From assembly GCA_964537685.1 (NCBI GenBank), contig CAZICM010000050.1, positions 1 to 64,000 of the forward strand: a DNA stretch of 64,000 nucleotides. The letters run 5' to 3'. Made by a program: the position numbers and the translations under genes. Positions 16,947 through 26,900 of this stretch are shown in pieces. The DNA comes from CAZICM01 sp964537685. GTDB lineage: Bacteria > Myxococcota_A > Polyangia > Polyangiales > Polyangiaceae. The notes under the pieces were generated by a model that saw only the letters and a program-made list of their open reading frames with translations, did no database searches and was not told where the DNA came from. Position 1 is the stretch's first letter; each line of letters begins with the position of its first letter.

Positions 16947-19900
16947 ATGAAAAGCCATTTACCCCGCACACCGCTTGGCCCCCGCTTTGGATTGCAGAAA
17001 ATGCAAAAACCACTCTTAAGTCTCGCTGCATTTGCAGCTCTTTCGGCTCTGTCCGCAGCCTCGAACGCCGAGCCGGCCGCATGCCTGTCCTCCGACCCTT
17101 CCCAGTGGCCGGCTCCATCCAAGCCCTACTTCATGATCGCCTTCGATACCTCGGGTTCGATGGGCGATGTCGTCGCGAGCAGCAACTCGTGCATGTATCC
17201 GAATAACCGCCTGGGCCACGGCCGCTGCGCTATCAAAAACACGCTGCTCGCCTTTGCGGGCCAGGTGAATTTCGGCCTCGCCACCTATGCGCGCCAATTC
17301 TCGGGATGCACCTTGCCAGCCGGCGCTTGTCCAACGGGCGACGGCGGCACCTGGACCGCGAGCTGCACCTTTAGCAATATGCTTGGCAATGCCGCGGGCG
17401 TGAGCTGCACCCCGGGCTGCGGACCCGAGCCTTCCCCCGATCCAACCGATTCCACGACGCGCGCGGGCGCGAATATCGTGGTTCCCATGCAGCGCGACAA
17501 CTACTACGCGCTGCCTTTGGATCCGAGCAATACGGCCTCGCTGCTTCAATGGGTGGACAACGATTGCACGGGCGGAAAAGAGCTATTTCCCAGCGGATGC
17601 ACGCCCATGAACGGCATGTTGCGGGACATGAACCGTTATTTCTCCAGCCAATGGGTGCACCCCAGCGGAGCGCCGACGCATGTATCTCCCCTGGGCACGC
17701 TGGCTCAAGGCGAACGGCCTTGCCGCTCGGTCAACGTGATTTTCGTAACCGACGGCCAAGAAACCTGCGATCAGTCCGACGACGCCGCCGACGCCGCCGC
17801 CGATATGTTCACCGGCTTCACCAAGGATGGCATCAATTGGAAGGTAAAAACCTTCGTTATCGATTTTGGTGATGCCGGCAGCCAAGCGGATGCAATTGCA
17901 GCCGCGGGCGGCACGGTCAGCGCCAAAGATGCGACCGATGAATCGACGCTGAGCACTGCGCTCGCCGATATCATCGGCAAAGCGATTAGCCCTGAATCCT
18001 GCGACAACGGCGATAACAACTGCAACGGCTGCACGGACGAAGGCTTCAAACACTACTGCAACACCAATCCAAGCTGCTGCGCCTGGGCCACACCCGCCGA
18101 GCGCCAAACCTGCTTAAGCAATTACCAAACTTCGATTACACCCCTTGACTCGGACGGTGATCTCACGCTCTTGCCCTGCATCACCGCGCAACAGCAGACC
18201 GATCCGGCCAACTGGCTTTGCTACAACCCCAAGGAAAGCTGCGATTCGGCCGATAACAACTGCCAGGACGGCGCCGATGAAGGCGTCGTGAAATGCGGTA
18301 ATCCAGCGCATTGTCCAAGCCCCGAAGTCTGCAACGCGACCGATGACGATTGCGATGGCTTAATCGATGAAGGCTTGTCCTGTCCTTGCATTCCAAAACC
18401 CGAAACATGCAATGGCTGCGACGACGACTGCGATGGCTTCACCGATAATGGGATTGCACCTATTCCGTGTGGCCTTTCAAATCCACCAAATTGCCTCGGC
18501 CAAATTCTCTGCCAATCGCCCGTGGCTGTTCCCGTCGGTTCTTGCCTGCCTCCAGGCAATTATTTTAATAGCTGCAATAACGCGCCCCAAGTTGAAGTGT
18601 GCGATGGCATAGACAATGATTGTGATGGCACAATCGATGATAATATTATGCCAACGCCCTGCGATCCGCCTGGAGGACCTTACAATTACGGGCCTTCCAG
18701 CCAATGCAAACAGGGCCAGAAAGCCTGTGGCGGGCAATGCGTGGGCGCCGTAGGGCCAAGCACCGAAATCTGCGATGGCATCGATAACGACTGTGATGGC
18801 CAAGTCGATGAAGGGATTGCCGGTTTAGGATTGCCCTGCGGCTTAAACCAGCCGCCTTGTCAGCCTGGAACGACGGCGTGCGTCAATGGCGCGCTGGTCT
18901 GTCAGGGCGGAACCGGCCCTCAAAACGAAGTATGCGATGGCATTGATAACGATTGCGATGGTATTCCCGACGACGCACCGCTTTCGGACGGCCCCGCGGC
19001 GGGCATGACGGGCTGCTGGAATCTCGCGGGCGGCTGCTGCACCTTCGCAAACCTCAATTGGTGTCCGCCTCCCGGCGCATCCTGCAATGATATCGGTATT
19101 TTGACTTCGCCCTGCACCCAAGGCGTTATTCAATGCGCGGGCGGGGCCGGCTGGATTTGCCAGGGATCAAAGCTTCCCAGCGCCGAAGTCTGCGATGGTA
19201 TCGATAACGACTGTGATTCCGTGATCGACGATGGGAATCTTCCCATGGAAGGTCTACCCTGCGGAAGCGATGAGGGGTTGTGCAATCCAGGCGCATTGGA
19301 TTGTCAAAATGGAATACTCGCTTGTATTGGCGCCACCGGACCGACCCAAGAAGTCTGCGATGGCTTGGATAACGATTGCGACGGAACGATCGATAACAAT
19401 ATCCCGAGCCAGGGGCTTTGCGTTCCCCAATTCGATCAGATTTCTTATCCAGAAACACCGACCGATGTGCTTCAGCTTAAGCCGCCCTGTCAATTGGGCA
19501 CGCTCGAATGCGATGGAATGGGCAATTTCGTTTGCACAGGCGGCCTAGGCCCAACACCTGAATTGTGCGACGGCATCGATAACGATTGCGATGGTAAAGT
19601 CGATGAATTGGGAATTCAACCCAATGGTATTAATGGCACACTCGATCCAAATCCGCCGCCGGCCGGCGTGAAAATCGGCGATGCCTGCGGTTTATCGGAA
19701 GGCCAATGCGCGCCCGGACAATGGGGCTGCCTCAATGGCAATTTCGAATGCCTGGGCGGCACAGGGCCGGCTCCCTACGAAGAATGCGATTGTATTGATA
19801 ACGATTGCGATGGTTCCAAAGACGAGGACAACGAGCCGAATGAGCCTCCGATTTGCAGCGCTGGCAAAACCTGCGTGAAATCGGGCGGAAGCTGCCAATG

Positions 19901-20948
19901 CGCCGAAAAATGCGTGGGCGAGCTTCAGGTGTGCCCGACCGCGGGCCAGGAATGCAATTCTGTCACCGATTCCAACGACAATCCGCTCACCGAACAATTC
20001 TGCGTGGCGGCCTCGCCCTGCGGCAATGATAATTGCGTCAATACAACCGTGACAGACGCCGCAAATAACGTATTGTGCGCGCCTCTGGGCACGACATTGG
20101 CCAACTGCAAAGAGCCGCCCATTTGTGTCTGCAAAGGCCAAGCGGGCTGCCAAGACCCCTGCTTTAACGTGATGTGCGCGCCCGGCTTAATCTGCGCCAC
20201 GCACGGGCCAAATGCGGGCACTTGCACATCGAACAACTGTTACAACATTCCGTGCGCTGGATGCGATTCGGCTTGTTTCCAAGGCCAATGCGTGCCGAAT
20301 CCCTGCGAGCCCAATCCCTGCCCCGCCGGTCAGGCATGCAAGCCCAATTCGGGCTTCTCCGGCTTTACTTGCTTTGATTCCTGCGCAAACGTCAATTGCA
20401 TGGGCGGGCAAATCTGCGTAAGCGGCCAATGCGTGACGCCTTGCACGCCGGATTGTCCGAGCGGCCAATTCTGCGATTATTCGCTTCCAACGCCGGCCTG
20501 CGCGCCCTCTCAGTGCGCGCTGCCCACCTGTCCCGATGGAAGCTGCTGCGACCCCAAGACAGGCGTTTGCGGCGGCTGTTCGTGCGAAGGCGTGGTGTGT
20601 CCGCCCATGCAGGCTTGTTCCAACGGCCAGTGCATTTCGGTGCAGGGCGGAACGGGCGGAGGCGGAGGAGGCTCGGCTTCATCGTCCTCGAGCACAAGCG
20701 GCAGCGGAACGGGCGGCGCGAGCGGAAGCAGCAGCAGCGGCGGCACAGGAGGCTATCCGCCCCCGCTTCCGACCAACAAGGGCAATTGGGGCCTGGCAAC
20801 GGGCGGCGGCGGATGCACATGCCGGATGGGCGAAGCAGACAGCAGCGGACAAGGTATGTGGGCGCTCGCGGCGCTTGCGGCATGCGCGGCGGCGACGGGG
20901 CGCAGACGCAGACGCTCAACCGAGACGGACGGGGAGGTGTCCCAATGA
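16947..20948 (+). CDS. VWA-domain protein with MopE-type metal-binding repeats and MYXO-CTERM-like tail (unit 1)
   Basis: 1333 residues from the ATG at 16947, preceded by GGGAAGGAC; an in-frame ATG at 16878 lacks a site, and an ATG at 17001 is possible. Signal peptide ends near SNAEPAAC. A von Willebrand A domain follows, with the MIDAS motif DTSGS and later TDG. Then come 11 cysteine-rich repeats of the CDGIDNDCDGxxDE type, which are putative Ca/metal-binding loops, and a block of C-x-x-V-x-C-type knots. A Gly/Ser linker precedes the C-terminal anchor: GGGCTC, a hydrophobic segment and an Arg cluster (GRRRRR), as in MYXO-CTERM sorting signals. Likely surface-exposed adhesin or matrix protein. 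Coupled to the next gene by ATGA. Confidence 0.85.
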   Translation: MKSHLPRTPLGPRFGLQKMQKPLLSLAAFAALSALSAASNAEPAACLSSDPSQWPAPSKPYFMIAFDTSGSMGDVVASSNSCMYPNNRLGHGRCAIKNTLLAFAGQVNFGLATYARQFSGCTLPAGACPTGDGGTWTASCTFSNMLGNAAGVSCTPGCGPEPSPDPTDSTTRAGANIVVPMQRDNYYALPLDPSNTASLLQWVDNDCTGGKELFPSGCTPMNGMLRDMNRYFSSQWVHPSGAPTHVSPLGTLAQGERPCRSVNVIFVTDGQETCDQSDDAADAAADMFTGFTKDGINWKVKTFVIDFGDAGSQADAIAAAGGTVSAKDATDESTLSTALADIIGKAISPESCDNGDNNCNGCTDEGFKHYCNTNPSCCAWATPAERQTCLSNYQTSITPLDSDGDLTLLPCITAQQQTDPANWLCYNPKESCDSADNNCQDGADEGVVKCGNPAHCPSPEVCNATDDDCDGLIDEGLSCPCIPKPETCNGCDDDCDGFTDNGIAPIPCGLSNPPNCLGQILCQSPVAVPVGSCLPPGNYFNSCNNAPQVEVCDGIDNDCDGTIDDNIMPTPCDPPGGPYNYGPSSQCKQGQKACGGQCVGAVGPSTEICDGIDNDCDGQVDEGIAGLGLPCGLNQPPCQPGTTACVNGALVCQGGTGPQNEVCDGIDNDCDGIPDDAPLSDGPAAGMTGCWNLAGGCCTFANLNWCPPPGASCNDIGILTSPCTQGVIQCAGGAGWICQGSKLPSAEVCDGIDNDCDSVIDDGNLPMEGLPCGSDEGLCNPGALDCQNGILACIGATGPTQEVCDGLDNDCDGTIDNNIPSQGLCVPQFDQISYPETPTDVLQLKPPCQLGTLECDGMGNFVCTGGLGPTPELCDGIDNDCDGKVDELGIQPNGINGTLDPNPPPAGVKIGDACGLSEGQCAPGQWGCLNGNFECLGGTGPAPYEECDCIDNDCDGSKDEDNEPNEPPICSAGKTCVKSGGSCQCAEKCVGELQVCPTAGQECNSVTDSNDNPLTEQFCVAASPCGNDNCVNTTVTDAANNVLCAPLGTTLANCKEPPICVCKGQAGCQDPCFNVMCAPGLICATHGPNAGTCTSNNCYNIPCAGCDSACFQGQCVPNPCEPNPCPAGQACKPNSGFSGFTCFDSCANVNCMGGQICVSGQCVTPCTPDCPSGQFCDYSLPTPACAPSQCALPTCPDGSCCDPKTGVCGGCSCEGVVCPPMQACSNGQCISVQGGTGGGGGGSASSSSSTSGSGTGGASGSSSSGGTGGYPPPLPTNKGNWGLATGGGGCTCRMGEADSSGQGMWALAALAACAAATGRRRRRSTETDGEVSQ

Positions 20949-23812
20949 GATCACCCATCAACAAAACCGGACTGAGCTTTGCGATCGCGCTTGGATTTGC
21001 GGGGCTGTCGCCTCTTGTTTCGGGCTGTCAGGACAATGCTTTCTGTTTTGCGGACTGCGAGGGTTCGAGCTCATCGCAGAACACGGGCGGAGGCTCTGGG
21101 AATCAAGGCGGCGCGGGCGGCGCGGGCGGCGGGGACTGCGTATTCAACTGCGGCGGAGGAAACCCTGGCACGGGCGGCGCGGGCGGCGGGGGCGGCACAT
21201 GCGTTGTCGATAACGGCGGCAATGAAAAATGCGACGGTAAAGATAACGATTGTAATGGCACAGTCGACGATATTAAAGATCTCAATTTAAGCGATCCTTC
21301 GACCTGCGGTTTGTGCAGCAACAATTGCAAATCCAAAATGTTTGGATGCATTGCGGATACGATTGTATGCGATCCTGGACCCGACCCTGGGAAAGTGCCT
21401 GGCACCTGCACATCGTGCACCTGTGCCGACGATTATCACAATATCGACAACAAGCCTGAAAACGGCTGCGAGTATTATTGCAAGCAGACCGCTCCAAACG
21501 ATATCACCTGCGATGGTAAAGATAACGATTGTGATGGCTTAAAAGATGAAGACGTCGATTTGTGCACCGACCCGACCAATTGCGGCGCATGCAACAACAA
21601 TTGCGTTGTATTGAATGGAACTCCGGCATGCCAGCACACGGGAATGGCGGCCTGCGATTTAACCAATACGGCATGTGTTATTCAATCGTGCACATGCAGC
21701 GGGCCTGGCAATTGTTTCTGGGATCTGGATGGAAAGCTCGAAACGGGCTGCGAATATAAGTGCGATTTGTCGGCCAATCCGGTTGAAATCTGCGGCGACG
21801 GCTTGGATAACGATTGTGATGGCAAGATTGACAGCGCCGACGACTTGAGCGGCGATCCGAATATTGGAATCGCTTGTTTTGGCGATCCGGACGGATTGTG
21901 TCATTCGGCGGCGCATGCGGGTGTGACCGCGTGTATTGGCAATCAAGTCGTATGCACGGGCATGAATGTGCTGACCGAAGCGAATGCGCCCGCCGAGACA
22001 TGCAATGGAATTGACGACAATTGCGATGGTACAGCAGATAACAATCCAAAGGACGTGGGCACGGCCTGCGGACAGAAGAATACAGCTCCGTGCGCTTTTG
22101 GCGTCGAGCAATGTTTAGGCGGTATGCTCGTCTGTGTGGGCGCAATCGATCCTGTTACGGAAGTATGCGATGGAATTGACAACGATTGTGACGGCGTAAT
22201 CGATAAAACAGGCAATATGCCGCCCATGGATTCGATGGGGCCGTGTGACGTGCCTCCCGCGGTTCCGCCTGGGGCGACGACGCCTTGCAAAGCTGGAACG
22301 AAGGCATGTATTGGCGGAACGCTGGTTTGCCAGGGTTCGGTGACGGCTCAGCCCGGCGCGACCGATGGCTGCGGCGATGATACGAATTGCGATGGCCAGC
22401 TTACGAATCAGCCCAATTTGCAGAGCGACGTAAGCAACTGCGGCATGTGCAACAACGATTGCTATACGGGCGCGGTACACGCGGTATGGAGCTGTCAGGC
22501 TGGCGCCTGCGTGTTTGGAGGCTGCGAAAGCGGTTATTACGATTTAAATAACGATCAAAAATGCGAATACGCATGCCAATTCAATTCTGCCCAAGAGCAA
22601 TGCAATGGTTTTGATGACAATTGCAATGGGTCAATTGATGAAAATGTGCCGAATGTGCCTTCGCCGGTGCAGGTATGCGGGGTAAGCCCGGGCGCGACGG
22701 CTCCAGAATGCACGACGGGGGTTGTCGTGAGCTGCTCCAATGGCAATTGGACGTGCACCTTCCCGTCGCCGGCTGTGTGCACGCCTTCATGCGGCGCAGA
22801 AACCGAAGTTTGCGACGCCTACGATAACAATTGCAATGGCTCGACCAACGAAAATGTGCAGAACTTTGGCCAGGCTTGCGCAAGCGATGACGCGAATCCG
22901 AATCCGGGCGACGGCGCGTGCAGAACAACGGGAACCTTCGTGTGTAATGGGCCGAATGCGACGGTATGTTCGGCAGTCAAGGGGAATTGCATGACCCTGC
23001 CGGGCGGCTGCACGGAGCAATGCGATGGAATTGACAACGATTGCGATGGTTTAGTCGACGAAACCTTTAACAATAAGGGCTCGAATGCGGCGAACTTCGT
23101 AAAACCCAATGTAACGCGGATTGGAACGGCGCCGAATTTGTGGATTTACAGCTATGAGGCGAGCCGGCCGACGGCAACGAATATCTCAGCCGGAAATGGC
23201 AATGGATATCATACGTCTGCGCCGGCAGGTGAAACGCAGGACAAAACTCCGGCGTGCTCGCTTCCCAATAAAATCCCTTGGTTTAACGTCTCGCCGACCG
23301 AAGTGGTTCAAACCTGCCAGGCGATGGGCGGTTCCATCTGCGATTTGTCGCAATGGCAAAAGGCTTGCCGCGCCGACACATTTAATTGCCTGTGGGGTTT
23401 TAATCCTCATAACAGCGCATGCACGACGCAGGCGCAGGCAGGCTCGAAATACTGCAATTTGGGCCTGACCTACGATTACGATCCGGTGGCAGCGGGCGAT
23501 CAGGATGGGCTGTTGGCGACAGGATCGGGGCTGCTCGGGAATTGCTGGGCGGATTGGACGACCATTCCAGCCGGCAATCCCAATTCCGCGGCCACATCGA
23601 AGATCTTCGATATCACCGGCAATCTTCGGGAAATCACAAGCTTCTTCGATGTCAATACGAACTCGACGGTCTTCAAGCTGATGGGCGGTGCGTTCAGTAG
23701 TCAGGTCGAAGACGGCGCGCGCTGCGATTTCTCGTTCTACACGGTGGATCAAGACTTTAAGTTCTTCGATACCGGCTTCCGCTGCTGTTTCAGTTCCGAT
23801 CCCACCCTCTAA
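20945..23812 (+). CDS. MopE-repeat lipoprotein with FGE-like C-terminal domain (unit 1)
   Basis: 955 residues; the ATG overlaps the stop of the VWA gene (ATGA). LVSGC is a clear lipobox. After a Gly/Ser linker come about nine cysteine-rich MopE-type repeats (CDGKDNDCDGLKDED and similar). The last ~240 residues resemble the formylglycine-generating-enzyme/sulfatase-modifying-factor fold: YSYEASRP, PWFNVSPTEV, CDLSQWQKAC, ITGNLREIT, LMGGAF and TGFRCCF. The cysteine pair used for FGE catalysis is not visible in the expected place, so a binding or structural role is more likely than enzymatic. Coupling to the VWA gene suggests the two proteins work together at the surface. Confidence 0.85.
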   Translation: MRSPINKTGLSFAIALGFAGLSPLVSGCQDNAFCFADCEGSSSSQNTGGGSGNQGGAGGAGGGDCVFNCGGGNPGTGGAGGGGGTCVVDNGGNEKCDGKDNDCNGTVDDIKDLNLSDPSTCGLCSNNCKSKMFGCIADTIVCDPGPDPGKVPGTCTSCTCADDYHNIDNKPENGCEYYCKQTAPNDITCDGKDNDCDGLKDEDVDLCTDPTNCGACNNNCVVLNGTPACQHTGMAACDLTNTACVIQSCTCSGPGNCFWDLDGKLETGCEYKCDLSANPVEICGDGLDNDCDGKIDSADDLSGDPNIGIACFGDPDGLCHSAAHAGVTACIGNQVVCTGMNVLTEANAPAETCNGIDDNCDGTADNNPKDVGTACGQKNTAPCAFGVEQCLGGMLVCVGAIDPVTEVCDGIDNDCDGVIDKTGNMPPMDSMGPCDVPPAVPPGATTPCKAGTKACIGGTLVCQGSVTAQPGATDGCGDDTNCDGQLTNQPNLQSDVSNCGMCNNDCYTGAVHAVWSCQAGACVFGGCESGYYDLNNDQKCEYACQFNSAQEQCNGFDDNCNGSIDENVPNVPSPVQVCGVSPGATAPECTTGVVVSCSNGNWTCTFPSPAVCTPSCGAETEVCDAYDNNCNGSTNENVQNFGQACASDDANPNPGDGACRTTGTFVCNGPNATVCSAVKGNCMTLPGGCTEQCDGIDNDCDGLVDETFNNKGSNAANFVKPNVTRIGTAPNLWIYSYEASRPTATNISAGNGNGYHTSAPAGETQDKTPACSLPNKIPWFNVSPTEVVQTCQAMGGSICDLSQWQKACRADTFNCLWGFNPHNSACTTQAQAGSKYCNLGLTYDYDPVAAGDQDGLLATGSGLLGNCWADWTTIPAGNPNSAATSKIFDITGNLREITSFFDVNTNSTVFKLMGGAFSSQVEDGARCDFSFYTVDQDFKFFDTGFRCCFSSDPTL

Positions 23813-23934
23813 TCCGCGAATTCACGCCCCTTCATCGTCCCGGGAAGCGCCGTTTCGAAGCTCTTGTGAGAAATCGCCACTCATGAGAGATTCGACAGGA
23901 TGCGTTTCACCGCCGCAATATCCACGAAAATTGG

Positions 23935-23949
23935 CGCTTGAAACGCGAT
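23935..23949 (+). promoter_or_regulatory. motif shared upstream of both VWA/MopE units (site 2)
   Basis: CGCTTGAAACGCGAT, about 18 nt before the start of the second VWA gene, nearly repeats 16850-16865. Its different distance from the start argues against a simple promoter match; it may be coincidental. Confidence 0.22.
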
Positions 23950-23967
23950 CGCTAAGGGAGAATCGCG

Positions 23968-26900
23968 ATGGCTCTTACGCGCTCAATCGGCTTGATATCG
24001 AAAATCGCAAAGCCGACCGCCATCCTCACCGGGGCTTTGGCTCTCGCTGCGTTTTCGCAATCCGCGAAAGCGGAGCCTGCTTCATGCCTTTCCCCGAATC
24101 CGGCGGACTGGCCTGCTTCATCGAAGCCTTACTTTATGCTCGTCGTAGATTCGTCAGGATCGATGACCACATCCGTGGGCGCCACCGATTCCTGCGGCTA
24201 TGGCAGCGACCGCATCGCCCACGCGCGCTGCGCCATCAAAAACACGGCGCTCGCCTTTGGCGGCGAGGTGAATTTGGGCTTGGCCACTTTCGCCGTGAAG
24301 CAGTTGACCTGTAACGCCGCATGCTACTCGGGCTGCACCTACGAGTGTTTTCAGGCGGAAATCAATACAACGGGCTTGTGCAATGGCTGCGGGCCCCGCC
24401 CCGGAGGCGCTGCAACACGGGCGGGCGCGTTTATCCGCGTTCCGATGCAACAGGACAACTTCTGGCAGACGCCTCAGGCGCCCAGCAATGTCAGCCAAAT
24501 TATTTCGTGGGCGGACAATAACTGCTCCAGCAATACCGAACTCTTCGCGCTGGGAGCGACACCTCTGAACGGCTCGCTGCGCGATATGCAGCGCTATTTT
24601 TCGACAAGCTGGACGGACGCCGACAACACCGTGACCTACACCACGCCCCTTGCCGCTCAGGATTTGACGGGCGCGGGCGTCAACGGAAGCACGGGCTGCC
24701 GCAGCGTTAACGTCATTCTGATGACGGACGGCGATGAGACCTGCGATGCCCAGGCGGACGCCGTTTCAGCGGCGCAAACGCTCTATCAGACAGGCGTGAC
24801 CGTCGGCGGGAAGACCTACAAAATCCGCACTCATGTCATTAACTTCGCGGGCGGCAGCGTCGCCAACACCGATCAGATCGCGGCGGCGGGCGGTACGACG
24901 GCCTCGTACTTCGCGACCAACGAGGTTCAGCTTTCGCAGGCGTTCGCAAATATTATCTCGAGCGCGATTAAGCCCGAGACCTGTGACAACACGGACAACA
25001 ACTGTAACGGCTGCACGGACGAAGGCTTCAAGCACTACTGCAATACGAATCCAACCTGCTGCAACTGGGCCACGCCGGCCCAGCGCACGAACTGCCTGAA
25101 TACCTACAAAGCCTCGATTACGCCGATGAATCCAACGGGCAATCTGGGGCTCTTGCCCTGCACCACTGCGGTGCAGCAGGCCGATCCTGTGAACTGGCTT
25201 TGCTTCAATCCCAAAGAGGCATGCGATAACGCCGACAACAACTGCCAGGACGGCGTGGACGAAGGCGTGACCAAGTGCGGCAATCCCGCGCATTGTCCTG
25301 TCGCCGAGGTGTGCGGCAACGCGGATGACGATGATTGCGACGGCGCCGTGGATGAAGGCTGTCCGTTCTGCATTCCTTCGCAGGAAATCTGCGATGGCTG
25401 CGATAACGACTGCGACGGCGTGGCCGATGATGGAGTGGGCGCGCTGCCTTGCGGTTTGCCCTCTCCGCCGAACTGCGCAGGAACGCAAACCTGCAAAGCG
25501 CCTCAAGTCGTTCCCGTTGGCCAATGCGTGGCGAACGGCGGCTTTAATCCCTGCTCGAATAACCCGCAGGCCGAGGTTTGCGACAACATCGACAATGACT
25601 GTGACGGCATTCCCGATGACAACGTCGCGCCAACAGCGTGCGTGCCTCCTGGAACGCCGGGCGGCTTGAATTACGGGCCAAATAGTCAGTGCAAGCAGGG
25701 CCAGCAGGCGTGCGGCCAGATGACATGCGTGGGCTTTGTGGGGCCGACGCCCGAGATTTGCGACAACATCGACAATGACTGCGACGGGCAGGTGGATGAA
25801 GGCGTGGTGGGCGTGGGCCAAGCCTGCGGCTTGAACCAGCCTCCGTGTACACCGGGCACAACGGCTTGTATTAGCGGCGTTTTGGTGTGCCAAGGCGGAG
25901 TTGGACCGCAGCCCGAGCAGTGCGACGGCATTGACAATGATTGCGATGGCACGAAGGACGACGCGCCTCTTTCAGACGCTCCTGCGATGGGCCAGACGGG
26001 TTGCTGGACGCAGGCAGGCGCGTGCTGCACGTTCGACAATTTGTCGTGGTGTCCGCCTCCCGGCGCAAACTGCAACGATGTGGGCACGCTGGCTGCGCCT
26101 TGTGCGGCCGGTACGCTGACGTGCTCGGGCGCCGCTGGATGGGTGTGCCAGGGCTCGAAGGCGCCTGCGGCAGAGGTGTGCGACGGCGTCGACAACAACT
26201 GCAATATGCAGATCGATGAAGGCAATCTGCCTCAGGTCGGCGATGTGTGCGGCAGCGATGTCGGCGAATGCAAATCGGGAACGCTTGCCTGTACGGCGGG
26301 CGTGCTGGATTGCATGGGCGCGATTAACCCGATGCCGGAGAGCTGCGACGGTTTGGACAACGACTGCGACAACCAGATCGACAACGGCGTCTCGATTGGA
26401 TCGCCTTGTTTGCCGGCGTTTAACCAAATTGATTATCCCAACACGCCAACCGATCCGCTGATGATCGGGGCGCCCTGCCAGCCTGGCATTCTGCTGTGCA
26501 ATGGAATGGGCGGCTCGGAGTGCTCGGGCGGAATCGGGCCGACTCCTGAACTGTGCGACGGCATCGACAACGACTGCGATGGCCAGATCGATGAAACCGG
26601 CCCGCAGCCAAGCGGTATCGATGGCACGGCGAATCCCTTCGATCCTACGCAGGTGGTCGGCGGCGTGTGCAGCCAGAACCAAGGCGAATGCAAAGAAGGC
26701 GTTTGGGCCTGCGTCAACAATCAATTCGCCTGCGTCGGCGGCCAAGGTCCGACGACTGAGCAGTGCGACTGCCTCGACAACAACTGCGATGGCACGTCCG
26801 ATAATCAGGTGCCGAACGCTCCTTCGATTTGCACCGCGGGCAAGACCTGCGTGCAAGCCGGAGCGAACAACTGCCAATGCGCCAAGCCTTGCACGGGCGG

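Larger units (their letters stand above)
16947..23812 (+). repeat. first copy of a tandemly duplicated two-gene unit
   Basis: The gene pair here (VWA/MopE protein plus MopE/FGE-like lipoprotein) is repeated as 23968-30695 with the same order, domain plan, repeat numbers (11 and about 9) and start/stop coupling. The proteins are clearly homologous throughout, but codons differ strongly, so the duplication is old or one copy arrived from a relative. Confidence 0.85.
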
